Positions 10,605-23,364 of a stretch of DNA of 64,000 nucleotides are shown here, piece by piece (position 1 is the stretch's first letter; each line of letters begins with the position of its first letter). Position numbers and translations under genes: made by a program. Where the stretch lies: positions 2,418,001-2,482,000 of the forward strand of contig JABYQN010000002.1 in the NCBI GenBank assembly GCA_022606135.1. Reading direction: 5' to 3'. Source of the stretch: Fomes fomentarius. Its lineage: Eukaryota; Basidiomycota; Agaricomycetes; Polyporales; Polyporaceae. The notes under the pieces are model-generated. The model was not told the DNA's origin. It ran no database searches and was given only the letters and a program-made list of their open reading frames with translations.

Positions 10605-12444
10605 ATGGCGGACCCAACAAAGACCGTGTCAGCAGAGACCGCGCTCTACTTCATCTTTGTGTACGTGTTCGTCAATGTTCTAGTACGCGTCCGCAGTTCT
10701 CTCATCCACCCTCCAGCGCGCAGGTTCACTTTTGTGGTGAGTTAGTTCCACAGCTAGTGTCTAAATCACGCTTGACGTGCTCGTTCGCATTTGGCCGTCT
10801 TCGCAGCGATGTGTGAGTTGTTGTCGTTACCCTCTGGCATCCACTGGTGATCCTGACTAATCCTCCCCGCAGATGCCATCGTAGTCTGGGACTGGTTCTT
10901 TGGTTTGCAGCGCGAGTGGCGATTCGTACGTCTCACGCTCGTTTTGCCTCTCGCCCGAGCGGCTGTTGACTTGCGCGTTCAGATCTGGACGACAAATTGG
11001 ACACCCGTCAAAGTTGCCTACTTGTTCTGTCGGTGAGTGCTCATATCTAGCCGCTTGCCTGTCGCCCGCTCAGCGTGAATGCCAGATACTGGGTATTGGC
11101 CGTCGTACCGTATCTACTCTACTGTTTCTGTGCCGACCACACGCTTGAAGTGTGCGAGCGTATCTTCAAGGTAAGCCACCTACCTTCACAAGCTGTACCG
11201 GCCGCATGGTGCTCAATTGTAGTCGTCTTCCTTCCGCATATGCACAGATTCCTGTTGCTTTGGCGATGTGGAACCAGGTCGCCGCAGAGTGCATCCTCTT
11301 GATCAGGACCTACGCTTTCTTCAACCGCAACACTTACATCCTTGTCTTGCTCGTGTCGGCTCTCTCCGGTGTCGTCTCGTATCAGCTCTACGTCGCCACA
11401 TCCCAGATGGATCGTAAGTATCTACATTTGTACTCTTCGGTATCAATGCCTAAGTTTGCCCCCTAGTTTTAAGGTTCATATCACGCATTGTGAGTTGAAA
11501 CGGGCCCGTTTAAGATTATGTCGGGATGACAAACCACATCGCAGCCTGGCGTCGATGCGACTACAGGTCCTTGTTTCCCGGTGTCGAAACCTCACTCCGC
11601 GCATCTCCTTGGTAAGCTTCTCCACCCTGAAAACATGCAGACTCTGATCCTCTTGCTGCGTAGGCTTCTTTGTATGCGTTATGATTTGCCTTTCATAACG
11701 CGTCGTAGTACTGATTGACCTTTTCAGATTGCGCCTCTGTTGTACGACACCATGGTCACCATCATGACCATCGGCAAGGCGATTACTATCCGTCGCCGTA
11801 ACGGCGGACCTAGCAGTCGACTGATCCAGACATTCCTTCGCGAAGGTAGGTTCCATGTTGTGTGGCACGTAACACAGTACTGACGTTTCAACTGTGGCAG
11901 GTGTCTTTTACTACATTCTTATCTCCATCGCAAACCTGGTCAACGGTATCTTCTACCTGCAGTAAGTCTTATCTGGTGGTTGGCAGTGGAGTGATCCTTA
12001 TGGGCCTCCAGACCTCGGCAAGAAATATCCGCCATCTGCATCCCACTGAGCGTCATGCTTTCTCCGGTCCTTGCCTGCCGCCTCATCATCGATCTCCGCG
12101 AGCGTGGCTCGGAGCCCGTTGCCCAATCGACCGGCACCATCGCATTCACCGCTGGCGTCACATCCTCCAAGTCGAGCCCGGGCTCACCATTCTCTGGTTT
12201 GGGTTTTGGCTTCGGATTGCAAGGTCGCGGCGGCTCAAAGGCTATTGTGCGTACTCAGGGCGTCGTGCTGAGCACGATTGGGAGCATCCCTGGCGATGTG
12301 CTGGGCACAACGAGTGGACACGAAATGGACAACCTGCAAGTCTATCAGAAGTCTGACATCGAAGCCGCAATGTACAACGGAGCCGTTGGCTTGGGAAGTC
12401 CCGTTGGTGGAATCCGAGTGGAGGTGGAGAAGACGACCATGTAG
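10605..12444 (+). CDS. DUF6533-like integral membrane protein, basidiomycete family
   Basis: A seven-helix-like membrane protein family that is expanded in mushroom fungi; its biochemical role is unknown. Exon 1 begins MADPTKTVSAETALYFIF. Splicing through two tiny exons gives VHFCAMYAIVVWDWFFGLQ and REWRF-IWTTNWTPVKVAYL, matching the usual layout of this family: a helix, an aspartate-tryptophan motif, an acidic residue, then a W-rich stretch. Further helices are YWVLAVVPYLLYCF, IPVALAMWNQVAAECILLIR, TYILVLLVSALSGVVSYQLY, and GVFYYILISIANLVNGIFYL. The last exon encodes LSVMLSPVLACRLIIDLRER and a glycine/serine-rich cytosolic tail ending EVEKTTM. About nine short introns are inferred, and some middle exons (11,410-11,730) are uncertain. 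Confidence 0.75.
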
Positions 12445-15400
12445 ATCAGTAAGTAACGTTGTCTTGTGTGTTATATTGCCTCTGAACACCGCATTTAGTC
12501 GTCAAACCGGAAACATTCCTTGCACAGCTTTCAACTGTCATCATCCAGCTCTCCGTAATCGCGCCGCATTCATACACTATCCTTCCCATTCGGTTCCCAC
12601 TTCGTATATCCGTCGTTTTCCTGTCGTACTCCATCATCATGACGAATCGAACGTTGTATTGCATAGAATTGTTGGAATTTGAGTTGTCATTGAACATCAA
12701 CCGTCCGAAGCCCTGCCCACTCCTCGCCTAGTCGGTGAGTACATGCGTGTATGTTCATTCTGCTCTTGAAGTGTACGCGTCTTCATCCATGCTGAATGGC
12801 ATCTATGATAGAGGTCCGAGCAAATAACCCTCCATATATGGGCATTGTGGTTTGAATCATTAGGTTTGCGGCGGCAAAAGTGAAGAAGCAGGTCACCGCC
12901 ACAGGTCTCACCCGGCGTGCAACGTTCATGTTGTGTAAGCTCCCAGTCAGTTCCCCTCCTACTTGTAACGTGTCCTTACGTCAGTTTGGGTTGGTTAGAG
13001 CTTAGCACACTGTGCATCAAAGTCGTACTTCCGCAGTCATCCCCCGGCCTCTTTGCGGCTCTGCGAAGTCACTGAGGACGATATGATACTAGCATAATAG
13101 CCCATCTCTGGCCGATTCATGGAACGTTCTGCGCCGATCAATACAAATGACCACCCGCCATCCATACACACATTGCGCGATTCCCTCCAACGCACGACGT
13201 TTTTCGTGTGCATGCCAGTGAACCCGACCCACTAGCGTTGTCGTAGAAAACCTTGAAGGAAGCTATACCGCGTTTGGAGGTTGTCTTTCCACGTCGACGT
13301 TCCTGGCCGGCCGCCCTCTCCTCGCCCTTCTCGCGCGTCCTGACGAGTATTTTGCGTTTGCGCGCCTTTTCCCCCGGGCCGTGCGACCTACCCTGACCCT
13401 GGCTGACTTAATAACTGACCCGTCCCCACGCCGCGTCGGGAGCTCTCTGCACTGTCCTCCGGATCCCCGAGGTCGCCGCGCTCCTGCCCTCTTGGGTGCT
13501 TCTCTAGAGAACGAGAACGAAGTGAGTTAGGTTGTAAATCTGTGTGCGTGATTGACACCGTGGATTGATGGGAAGGGTTTGTCGGTGCATGGAACGCCGC
13601 TACGCTATGCGCTAGCGATGTGCGTAGCGTTAAACGTTTGCAAATACGAACCACAGATATGTAACCTCACGGTCTCTGATTCTCTGATGCACATTTGGAA
13701 TAACAGATACCCGATTGCAAAGCTATGACGGAATGCGTTTGTGGGCGGTGACGGAAGGGCGCGTCATGGTGCGAGCTCTGGCTTATATTAGATGGTGCAT
13801 TCAGCACCGGCAACTCGGTCAACATTCTTTGGAAAGTTCGCGAGCGCTTGGAACATGCATTCTAGGGTGCCATCTAACCACGGCACTCACCGATTAAACA
13901 CTACAATGGCGTATACATCGACGACGGATGCCAACATCCTCCGGTCTAGGCAGCGGGCACGATTATAGTGCTGGACGGTTCATTATTGTGCCCCCACTCG
14001 GGGAGCGGAGACTGGCCATGATGGCGACTGCGGCCAGCGTGCCACGGACTCCCCCGCCCCGACGTTCACGCAACACTTCTAACAAACTCGACCCGAAGCC
14101 CCACCACCGTGACGTCGCCTCGCGCACGATGCTTCGGACAAATAGCAATGTTCAACAGTGCGCGCGACTTTTCCTTTTCGCTGTCTCACGTCGATCTGTC
14201 TGATGCCGTTAGTGGTCCCCAGCGGTTCGAATTCACTAGTCACCTGAGGCGGACGGCACGCCCCTCAGAGGGGAAGGGCGTACGCATCGATGGCTGGCAA
14301 GTACTACCGAGTTGCACACGCCACCAGGTCCGGTTCGGAACCCATTGGGAGTGTGATCTATAGATTCAACCATTCACTGTGCGACTGGCAGGTGAGATCG
14401 TAGGCTCGCTCCCACTCGCGTGTTGCAGAAGGCACCGAAGACAGACTTGCTGGCACGATGCGTCGCCACTAAGCGGGATAGAACCCGGCGGCATCGATGG
14501 TCATCTTTACCTCACCCAGCCTAGGCCCCCGATGTGGAGCCTGCCAAGTTCCAATGCACTGCGGGAACATCTGTACGTCCCAATCACACACGATCGGCGT
14601 ACGTACACGATGGATGCCTCGAGGCCTCGACGCGCTCTAGTACCACTTGCAGCGAGTGAATGCACGCTCTTCGCAGATGTCCGAGCAGGAACTTGTCGAA
14701 TTCAGTCCAGCTGCTCGCTGTCGTGGAGAAGAACTCGAGCTAGCACCGGACTGTTCCTCCGTCCTCCGTCACGCCGGCTCCGTGCGGCGGAATGTTTCGA
14801 GACGTGCGCAAAACGCTGAGGCCACGCGCGTGCTCGAGGACGCCTGGGAACGCGCACACGTGCGTCGACGGCGACCACAGAAGACAGGTTTGATGCTTCT
14901 AGCCCGAGGAAGGTACGATGTCGCGTCGAGTCGTCGGGTAGCATCCAAATGAGGCGCGTGCAAGATATACTGTATGCCTCGCCGAAGACGATCTGCGTTG
15001 GTTCTCCTGTGGTGTGTCCAGAGGGTCGGGCGTCCAGAGAGGCTACATATACAAGTTGAATTAATTTGGCCTGCAGTCCGATGTCGATCGGCACAACAGG
15101 GCGCACACATCAACGATAGCAGTTACAGATGGGTAGTGTTGGTATTTCAATTGCAAGATGCGATCAGTCCAAAACGATGCAAAGATGCGAGATGAGTGAC
15201 GAGCGAGCGACGGGTATCCGGATATGATGGGCAGCGAATGAAAAGAAAAGCTTAGAGTGCGCTAACTACATGTAGGTAGTGATACAGATGTGTTAACCAA
15301 GACACATATTTTCTCCGGCTAGTAGCTACTGCTTCGAGTTCGACAATACGACGACGATTAGTACCTGGTACCAGTACGATAGATTTGCAAGTGAATGACG

Positions 15401-15516
15401 GGAGGCGTGTGTGCGTACTTATGTGCATATATGCGGAAGCCCTTGCCATCAACCATACCCTACGCCCTGATAAAAAGAGCACGTATGCGAGCTGAAAGAA
15501 TCGGGGCTCAGATGGG
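12445..15516. other. About 3 kb with no supported gene
   Basis: Only short open frames of random-looking composition occur on both strands, for example at 13388-13654 and 14702-15106 on the minus strand and 14379-14819 on the plus strand. None carries a recognisable motif or a convincing splice partner. No tRNA cloverleaf, terminal repeat or transposase remnant was seen. It contains the 3' flanks of two converging genes. Confidence 0.5.
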
Positions 15517-17745
15517 TTATGGCAGATACTGAGGCGGCGACACGTCTCCGAATCGAGACACGTCCCAGGATGAAGCGCCCACGCTGGCACTGACAGTGAC
15601 ACTTGTCTGAGGGCTTCCATCTGACAGCACGCTTGCCTGTGCTGCTCCAGACACGTCCGCGGACGGGCTCGAGGTCGGGCCCGTGCCCGGCCCATGGGAA
15701 GCATGGCTCACATTCTCTTCGTCTTCGAGGTCTAGGGCAGGCGCAGACGGCAGCATCCCTTCCGAGGGCGGAGGGAACCCGTCAACGAGATCGAGTGGTG
15801 GGGCACTGGGCACGACCACGTGAGCGCCTTCTCTGTCGTCCCCACTGTATTCGAACGATCCAAACGAGCCAAACGGGGGCGCGGACGGCTCTTCGCTCTC
15901 AAACGGGGGAGATGAAGGCCCCAGCGGCGGCTCGATTGTTGCCACGTCTTCTTCGAACTCGTTCGGATACTCGTAGAACGTCGGTCCGACCAGCGCAATC
16001 TTGCTTGGGGGCGACGGTAGGACGACCGTACGATGTCGAAGGGCATCTTCCAAATATGACGGTACTTGCGAATCGACGGAGCTTGAGTGATGACCAGAGG
16101 TGGAGTACGGCAATGAAGCATCCAAGGCTGCTACGAGAGCATCATGTGGCACGGTAGAGGAGTACCGGCGGTCCGCGCCAGCGTTGCTGGAGTCCACGTT
16201 GTCCTCGGAATGGAACTCTGGAGGAAGAGGTTCAAATCCGTCATCTTCCAGGACCGGAACGGACGGAATCGATTCCGACAATCCTCCATACACGTCGGGC
16301 GACGAGGGACAATCTAGCCGAGGAGGCGCACTCGCTAACCGAGCCATCTCGGCAAGTACGGTCTTGTCGTCGGTCGCAACATGAGCTGAGTGTATTGGGG
16401 GCTCGTATGGAAGGATAGAACGCGGGGATGACGGCGGTATTGAAGGCGCAGGGCGTGGTTCGTTGGACACGGATACGTGGGAAGAATGTCGACGTGAGCA
16501 AGACGGATGCCTACCAGGTTGTGCCGTTTCGTTGGACATATATGCAGGAGGGTGGAGTGATGGAGGCTGTGTGTTGTCGTCGGCTTGTGTATGGGAGGGC
16601 GTAGGGCTAGTCGAGCGTGAACGCGTTCTCGACCTGCTGCCATTGCGGACGGAACGTGGTCGCGACCAGTAGGAGGAATCGCCGTCGGTTACTGTATGCG
16701 TACGAGCAAGAGACACAGCCGATGTCGACGCCTGCGTGTATTGCCTGTCACTGAGAGAACCGGTATCTGCTCCCTTCGCAGCAACCGCAGTAAGGCGTTT
16801 CCGACGCCTACGCGCCGACTGTCGCACATTGGCCATCCATCTAGCTGAAGCTCGGGCCCACATCCGCTGTTGCGAACGGGCCCGCTTCACCTCTACACTG
16901 GCCTCATCATCATCAGGGTCAGGTGCCGAGGCGCTCATCTCTGGGTCGTCATTGTCGGCGTCCTTCCGCCGCTTTCTACGCCAAAGGACGGTGCCCATCA
17001 TAAAGAGGATAAGGGAAACGGCTAGCGATAGTGATAGAGCGAGTATCATGCCCGTCATGGCATCGCTGTCGGAATGCTTCCCCAGCCGTTGGGGAGGGAA
17101 GGTGAAGGGGAGGGAGGGGAGGTAGACATGGTGGAATCGATACCTGGCGAGGGCGACACTTGGTCGTCTTGGACGGGGAAATCTGTCGCTGAGGAATCCA
17201 TGCACTGTGTAACCTATCTGGGGTGTCACACGAGAGGAGCAAGGGAGAAATAATGGTGGGAAACGCACTGCGCAAGACGAAGAACCATAGAGCTCCCAAG
17301 AGTCCGCCTTCCTCCAGCGGCCGTCCGGAGACTGCTCGTACTTGTCAGCGATGTTGTTTGCGCCGCGAGCGCGCTTCTTGCGCGGACGGGGAGGACGATC
17401 GGGGAGGACGTCGGCGGAGGACGCGGAGTGCGAAGAGGAGGAGGAAGACTGAGATGGATCGCAGAGGTCCCAGGACCAAGAGGAGGCGTCTGGAGATGGG
17501 GATTGTGACGAGGGAGAGCGGCGATGGAGGCGCGGGCAGAGAAAGTCTGGAGGGATGTCGGACTCGAGAGGCCGCCCATGGACGGAGGAGGAGCCGGCGA
17601 CGGTGACGAGGAGAGCCAGGAGCCCCGAGGAAGGATCTGGGAATGAGTTTGGGGCGGGAGAATGCTTGGAGGCGAGGCGAGTGGGCCGCTTGGAGGCAAA
17701 GGAAAGAGGACGGGGAGGATCTAAGGGTGGCTTGGGCTGTTGCAT
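15517..17745 (-). CDS. Single-pass membrane protein with long serine-rich cytoplasmic tail
   Basis: Not a named family. The frame from the first ATG at 17745 (MQQPKPPLDPPRP) runs about 742 codons. In order it shows: a hydrophobic stretch LLALLVTVAGSSSVHG that may be part of a signal sequence; an extracellular-looking region with the basic cluster RPPRPRKKRARG and then DKYEQSPDGRWRKADSWELY; a strong membrane helix MTGMILALSLSLAVSLILF followed by WRRKRRK; the basic segment RMWARASARWMANVRQSARR; and about 400 residues rich in S, P, D and E. The order of a DGRWRK/W-x-LYG region, one helix and a basic segment resembles uncharacterised membrane proteins of mushroom fungi that I half-remember. The open stretch between about 17,080 and 17,270 probably hides one or two introns. 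It ends close to the SIN3 stop. Confidence 0.65.
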   Translation of the reverse strand: MQQPKPPLDPPRPLSFASKRPTRLASKHSPAPNSFPDPSSGLLALLVTVAGSSSVHGRPLESDIPPDFLCPRLHRRSPSSQSPSPDASSWSWDLCDPSQSSSSSSHSASSADVLPDRPPRPRKKRARGANNIADKYEQSPDGRWRKADSWELYGSSSCAVRFPPLFLPCSSRVTPQIGYTVHGFLSDRFPRPRRPSVALARYRFHHVYLPSLPFTFPPQRLGKHSDSDAMTGMILALSLSLAVSLILFMMGTVLWRRKRRKDADNDDPEMSASAPDPDDDEASVEVKRARSQQRMWARASARWMANVRQSARRRRKRLTAVAAKGADTGSLSDRQYTQASTSAVSLARTHTVTDGDSSYWSRPRSVRNGSRSRTRSRSTSPTPSHTQADDNTQPPSLHPPAYMSNETAQPGRHPSCSRRHSSHVSVSNEPRPAPSIPPSSPRSILPYEPPIHSAHVATDDKTVLAEMARLASAPPRLDCPSSPDVYGGLSESIPSVPVLEDDGFEPLPPEFHSEDNVDSSNAGADRRYSSTVPHDALVAALDASLPYSTSGHHSSSVDSQVPSYLEDALRHRTVVLPSPPSKIALVGPTFYEYPNEFEEDVATIEPPLGPSSPPFESEEPSAPPFGSFGSFEYSGDDREGAHVVVPSAPPLDLVDGFPPPSEGMLPSAPALDLEDEENVSHASHGPGTGPTSSPSADVSGAAQASVLSDGSPQTSVTVSASVGASSWDVSRFGDVSPPQYLP

Positions 17746-17938
17746 GGCATGGTCTGGGGCAGAGGAGAGGTGCCAAGGGAGAGGCCAAGCGGGGCACTTG
17801 GCAGAGAGAGCGAAAGCTGGAGGAAGGCGAAAGAGCAACTGCCCGACTGCAATCACCAAGCATCCCCTTATCCGTTAAATATCCCCTATCATTAGATCCA
17901 CATACAATATTAATACCACCCTATTTATAGCCCTCCAA

Positions 17939-20900
17939 TCATCGCTCGAGGACCCGCCCCGCCCTCCGCCGGCGCTCGTCCTCTCGCGCAGACGCCCGCT
18001 GCCGTAGCGCCCGGTGGACATCGTCGCTGCGACTCCGCCAGAGCACGTCCTCGCTCGCTCGCTCATAGAGAATCTTGTATGTCGAGGGCTGTATCTGCAC
18101 ACCCATCTCCCGCCGCTCATGCACCATTCCATCCTTGCTGTCGTCCGTCCCATCGGCCAGATTCCTATTGATAGCAAGGCGGTCAGCACCTGGCCGCAGA
18201 CACGCCCGTGTCCTATATTTGCCTCGCCACATACCTCTTCAGATAGACGGGCCCATACCCGCTGCTGCTCGGCACCCATTCCGTCCCATGCACCATCACG
18301 TACGACGCGACATATGCCCGCCAGCGTCCGCTAGCCGACTCATCCTCGTCCACGCTAGGGTCCTCTGCACCCAACAACTGGATCCTCATCGTCTTCGATC
18401 CCAGTTCCTAGCGCCCACATGCCGCTGTCAGCCCATGGTCTTGTGCACACCACCCACTCTCGCACGCACCCAGTCGAATTCATACAGTTTTTCATCCGTC
18501 ACGTTCCGCTCCGCCTCTCTACGGTATCGAATCGTGTCGTGCGCCGTTACCTTGTCCGCATTCCGCGCCTGCTGCAGCAGATACCACAGCTCCTGGCACT
18601 TGTTGTCCCCAAGCGCGGTTTGAACCTTGCAAAAATACAACCACCGCTCAGCAACTGCGCCCATCACGTCCAGTGAAAAATAGTATCGTTTCACTGACCT
18701 GTTTGACAATCGCACCGATCACCCGGTCGAGCGTGAAGACCGCATAGGCCTAATCGGAGGCACATCTTGTCAGCACCCCATACCCATCATCATCATAGAC
18801 TGGCGAGGGTGAACCGAACACGACTATTACTTACTTTGGTCCGGAAGAACCATCGCATATGCTCCTCGAACGTTGCCTGGTCCAGCTCGCTCTCGAACAC
18901 CTTCTCGCACGCATCCAGCATATACAGATATAGCACGTTGACCTGTTCTTCCCCGTCCCGAGTGCTCCCGAACGCTTCCAATGCCTGTTTCAGCACTGCC
19001 GGCGGTCCGTTAGGCTCGTCCAACCCCAAGTGCTCGGCAATCGGATTTGCGAACAGGGACGCGTGTTTCTCCGCCGCCATCTGTGCACCCACTTGCTTGC
19101 ATGCGAGCAGCCGCGAGTACAGCAGCTGCATAGCGTGGCAGCAGCGTTTTCGAGCGGTACCAAATCGTCGTCGCCGTCGTTGTTGTCAGCGGCAGCTGCC
19201 AAGATTAGGGAAGAGCCCATTACGACACTCACCTGTATGAGGCGAAGCAAAGTATAGAACGTCGTGCCCGCGAAGAACGGTCGTTTACGCAGCGGCGTCT
19301 CGCCCGCGCCCACAGTCCCGTTCGGCTTCAGTTCTCTGACCCAAATATCCTCGGCGATAGTGCGGAGGTTAGCATCCTGTGCTCCTGCGTCGTCTGCCGC
19401 ATCTCGTAGAGTCCGATTCGAAGCGTTCTTTGGCGTGTCAGGTCCACCCGGTGACGTAGAGCTCGTCAGCATGGGTGATGACCCGTCTTGGCTCGTTTGT
19501 CCGTCCCCCTGTGCCGTCTGGAGCAGCCGGGTGCGGAGGTCCTGCGCAGACACGCCCTCCTGCATCTGCTTCGCTGTACGTGCTTTTGCGTGTTCATCGT
19601 CGGCAGACCTTATCATCTGCTCCTCGGCAGGATCATCATCGTGGCCAGGCGTCAGCGGACCACACGCGTGGTTGAATTCTGACGGCGAGAGCATGAACAA
19701 GACCGGGATGAACTGACGCAAGAACTTCTCGATCCCGCGTCGTTCCGCCTGACTGAACGTCTGTGACGAGTGGTCGAGGAACGTGAACACCAGCTTGATC
19801 GCGTCTTGCAGCACCTCGAGATCCTCGAACTTGTACTCGAGCTGGTAGCCCAACGACCGTGTCCACGGATGCACCGGCGGAGAACTGCTCGACTGGCGTG
19901 AGCTCCCGGTACCCCCGCCGACGCCGCCGCGATTGGGATTGCGTTCTGCAAGCTGCCTCTTCTTCACGCTCTCGATCTCGGTGAAAAAGTGCTTTGCGGT
20001 TATCGTCTTCTTGTCGTTCGGCTTGAACGTGATGCCTTGGTGGTCGAGTGCTTTGTAAAAATTCTTCGCGTCGATTTCTCGCCAAGTCCTGTTCCACTCG
20101 CGCTGCGCCCGCCGCCATTCCTCGTCCTTGCGCTTCAGCCGCGTGAGCACGACCGGAATCGCGACGCCAGGACTCTCCTGTAGGGACCGGATGACCTCGT
20201 TCCCCGCGTCAATCCCGTACACCTTGCGGATGACACGCTCGTAAATAGCGGGTGACTGTCCGCCCATCTCAGGCCCGAGGCGGAAGGCAGCACGTTCCTC
20301 GGCGGTCATGCCTTCGATTCGCGCCTCCAAGGGGTCAAAGTGCGCAATCGTCCGCGTCAGCGCTTCTATCTGTACTTGGAATTCGTGGCGCTCTTCCTCG
20401 CTCTTGTGCAGGGTGTCTTCGAACGAGTTCTTCTTGTGAGTCATGAAGCCTGCCTCTTCGGAGGCCCAGGTGGGATGGGACACCCACTCGTCGTTGAGCA
20501 CCGACCAGCACAAACGATCGCGCCCGGAGCACGCGAGTCTGACCTCCTGTAGACGCGAGGTCAGTTATACTTGGACCATTCGTGTTTGCGATCATGACAT
20601 GCTTACACTCTCAGGTAACCGTCGGTAACTAGGACCATGACCGTCCATTGGTGGAAGCGCAGCGTAATAGTCAGGCGCAGCTGTCCGCAGGCTACCGGGC
20701 GGGCCCTCTTCACGTCCTAGGGTATCCTCAAAATTGATCATCTCCTTGAACTGTGTCAACAGGTCGCCATCGCCAAGGAAGATCTCCGACCGCTCAACAA
20801 GTGTCTTCATGTCGATGATGTCACGCGAGAAGAGGTTGAGTAATTTGAGGAACTCCTCATACGTGCCGCCACTGTCGAGCGCCTTCTTCGCGCGTTCGAA

Positions 20901-22715
20901 GAACAGATACTCATCGGGCATAGACTGCGTTGGCCCACCGATAGGACCAACGCTCGGCGGACGAGCAGGAAGGGATTGTGTCCCTGGCTGGTGCATAGAT
21001 GGGGGTATAGGATGAACATGCATGTTCACCGGCTGAGGGGAGTGCGGGACTTGGTAGGGAGAGAACTTCGGTGACACCGGCTCAGTCCTCTGGTTCGTCG
21101 TCTTTGCACGTTTAGCAGCCTGCCCCATTGGTGTCAATGCACAGTCCTCCTCATCGCAATCTGGTTCAACACTCACTCGACCGCTAGCAGCCTTCGGTGG
21201 TGCGACGGGCTCCTTCTCAGGTCGTTTCCTCCGTCGGTTCTGCGTCTTGGCGCTCTTCTCTGCAGCTGGCGGCTCTACCTGAGCGAACGAACCACTAGGC
21301 ATACCAGTACCTGCCGGTGGTTGAGGGAGAATACCAACCATTCCGGGTGGGTTTGCGTTCAGTGGCGGGGCAGCCTCTGGAAGGAAATCCTTGAACTCGG
21401 CCATAAGGTCCGGTGCGTCCTTGAACAGCATCTGGACCTGCGCATAGACCTGCGATTGCTAACGACACGATCATCGTCAGCAGCTACACAATACAGGCTG
21501 AAGACACAACGACTTACGTCCGAATGCTTCTGTTCCTTCTGGTACGTCTGGAGGATCTCTAGGAACTGCTTGTACGTCTCGGGATCGTCACTGAAGCGAT
21601 TCTTGATCTTGCTGAGATAGTTAATCGCGTGGTGGAACTCGCCGTTCTGTGGTTTCTCCGCCTGACGCTGGGTCAGACTGTCTAGCAGCGCAGCGTCGCG
21701 TTGTGCGCCGGGTAACGCAGGTGATTGCGGATGTGGCGGACGCATGGCTTGCATCTCGTGCGCGATATGCGAATGCGCGTGCGTGTGCACTTGAATAGGA
21801 GTGACCGGGCGCGAGCCGTTCCCGATCCCAACAGGAAGAACAGGAGGAGGAGGCAGGCCAAAGGGTGGCTGATTGTATGGTGGAACGATCCCTGGTGCAA
21901 GCATAGTATCACGGGAGAGACCTTGAGGAATTCCATACATGGTTGTGCGCTGGGTCATTTGTCCCATAGGTGTCGTTACAGTGATGGTGTCTGAGTGCTC
22001 GTTGTGCAGCTCTATGCGGTATCCGGGGGGAGGAAGGTGTTGAAGCCTTGGATGAGGATTGGGTTCCCGTGAAACAGCATCGAAACACGCTCGATCACGC
22101 CAGGGGTGTCGATCCTGGTCAGACAGGATCAGAAAAGAACGAAGGCAGCACGAGGGAGGTGCAAAACAAAAGAATAGCAGGGTAGGCGTAGTAGCCGCAC
22201 CGCGCTTGCCACTCCGAAGTTTCTGCACGGCGGGTACAAATCCGGAAACAAAGGAGTACTCACGCCTGGCTTTTGAAGTCCTTCATGATGTCCAGGAAGT
22301 GATTGTAAACGTCCGGCTTGTCTTGGAACTGCAGCTTCACGGCATCCAAATACCCCAGCGCGTCCGACACGTTTAGCTGCCGCGACTCTCCCGCCATGCC
22401 AGGCGCCCCAGGTGCGCCGTTCTCAACGCCGTTCATCGCGGCCGTCTGCGGGGTGGTGGGCTTGGGAGTCTTCTTGTTGGGCGTCCTGTTGCGCGAGGGT
22501 GACGTCGGGAGGCTGCTTCGGCCGCTAGGTATGTCAAGAAAGTGTGGTAGGGGGCCCGATCGCGGGGTAGGGGCAGGAAGCTTGGGTTGAGGAGTGCCTC
22601 TGCGCGAGAGGGAAGCGAGGCTGTCGTCGGCGGTGAGTGGGTGGTTCGGGCTCGATGGCTGCTGAGGCCGCGAGCGAGAGGTGGAAGAGCGTTCGAGACT
22701 ATGTCCTGGATCCAT
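17939..22715 (-). CDS. SIN3: SIN3 transcriptional corepressor scaffold
   Basis: Sin3 is the scaffold of the Rpd3/HDAC histone deacetylase complex in the nucleus. PAH1 begins [20 protein letters not shown] and continues after an intron to [15 protein letters not shown]2 is [20 protein letters not shown] ... [21 protein letters not shown]3 is [20 protein letters not shown] ... [17 protein letters not shown]. The HDAC-interaction domain follows, with [35 protein letters not shown] and [20 protein letters not shown]. The C-terminal region includes [45 protein letters not shown] and, at the end, [16 protein letters not shown]. The start [11 protein letters not shown] is the first ATG (22715) before a proline/serine-rich leader. 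Domain order matches the family completely, so it is probably intact; several intron edges are approximate. Confidence 0.94.
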
Positions 22716-23364
22716 TGTGCGGGTACACGGCCGGGTCGCTTAGGGTCGCTTCAGAGGGAGGGCGCATACACGGCGCAAGATGACAAGTGGCCACTGGATC
22801 TCTCGTTCAACAGCCATCTAATCTTATCTCGCTGCGCCCAGGCTTATCTTATCTAGCTTATACTCATCTTTTGGATATTGGCCTTCGTCGGAGGCAGTCC
22901 GTGGATCGTCTACATTGACTTAGTTACTAACTGGAACCAGCAATGCTACTTAGACGGCGCGCGGAGCCTCTTCTTGGACGTGAGCGTCGAATGCCAAGAT
23001 TCGCCAATTATTATGGGCAGTGAGGCCAGGGTTGTTCACAAGTCATATTCGTTACATTGATCGTACGGTATCAACAAGGTTAGTACAGTACAGTACGTAG
23101 CTCTGGTATGTTGGATTACAGACAGATCCATAGAATGTGGTGTGAATCAAAGGAGTGGTGGGTTCGCTACTCTGCCATGAGTGTTGCGACTGACGCTGGT
23201 GCTTGGGAATAAATATGTCATGCAGGTGAACGGATGGATGGATGCTGTGTCTTATTAGACATAATTGTAATTGTACGCGTAGCTTACAAGGTCATGACGC
23301 TTTCTGCGCTCTGACATCGTCGCTTCCAACGCCATGGCGCCTGTATTGACAAAACCAAATCAGC
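22716..23364. other. Intergenic: SIN3 promoter and 3' flank of next gene
   Basis: No coding sequence supported. A small direct repeat of GTACA units lies near 23,083-23,097. Nothing else stands out. Confidence 0.5.

Noticed and set aside
14221..14240. GGTTCGAATTC resembling a tRNA T-arm
   Set aside because: Flanking bases do not form a T stem or acceptor stem, so no cloverleaf results.
14379..15113. Several overlapping frames on both strands of about 100 to 146 codons
   Set aside because: Mutually overlapping GC-rich shadows with no splice partners or family resemblance.
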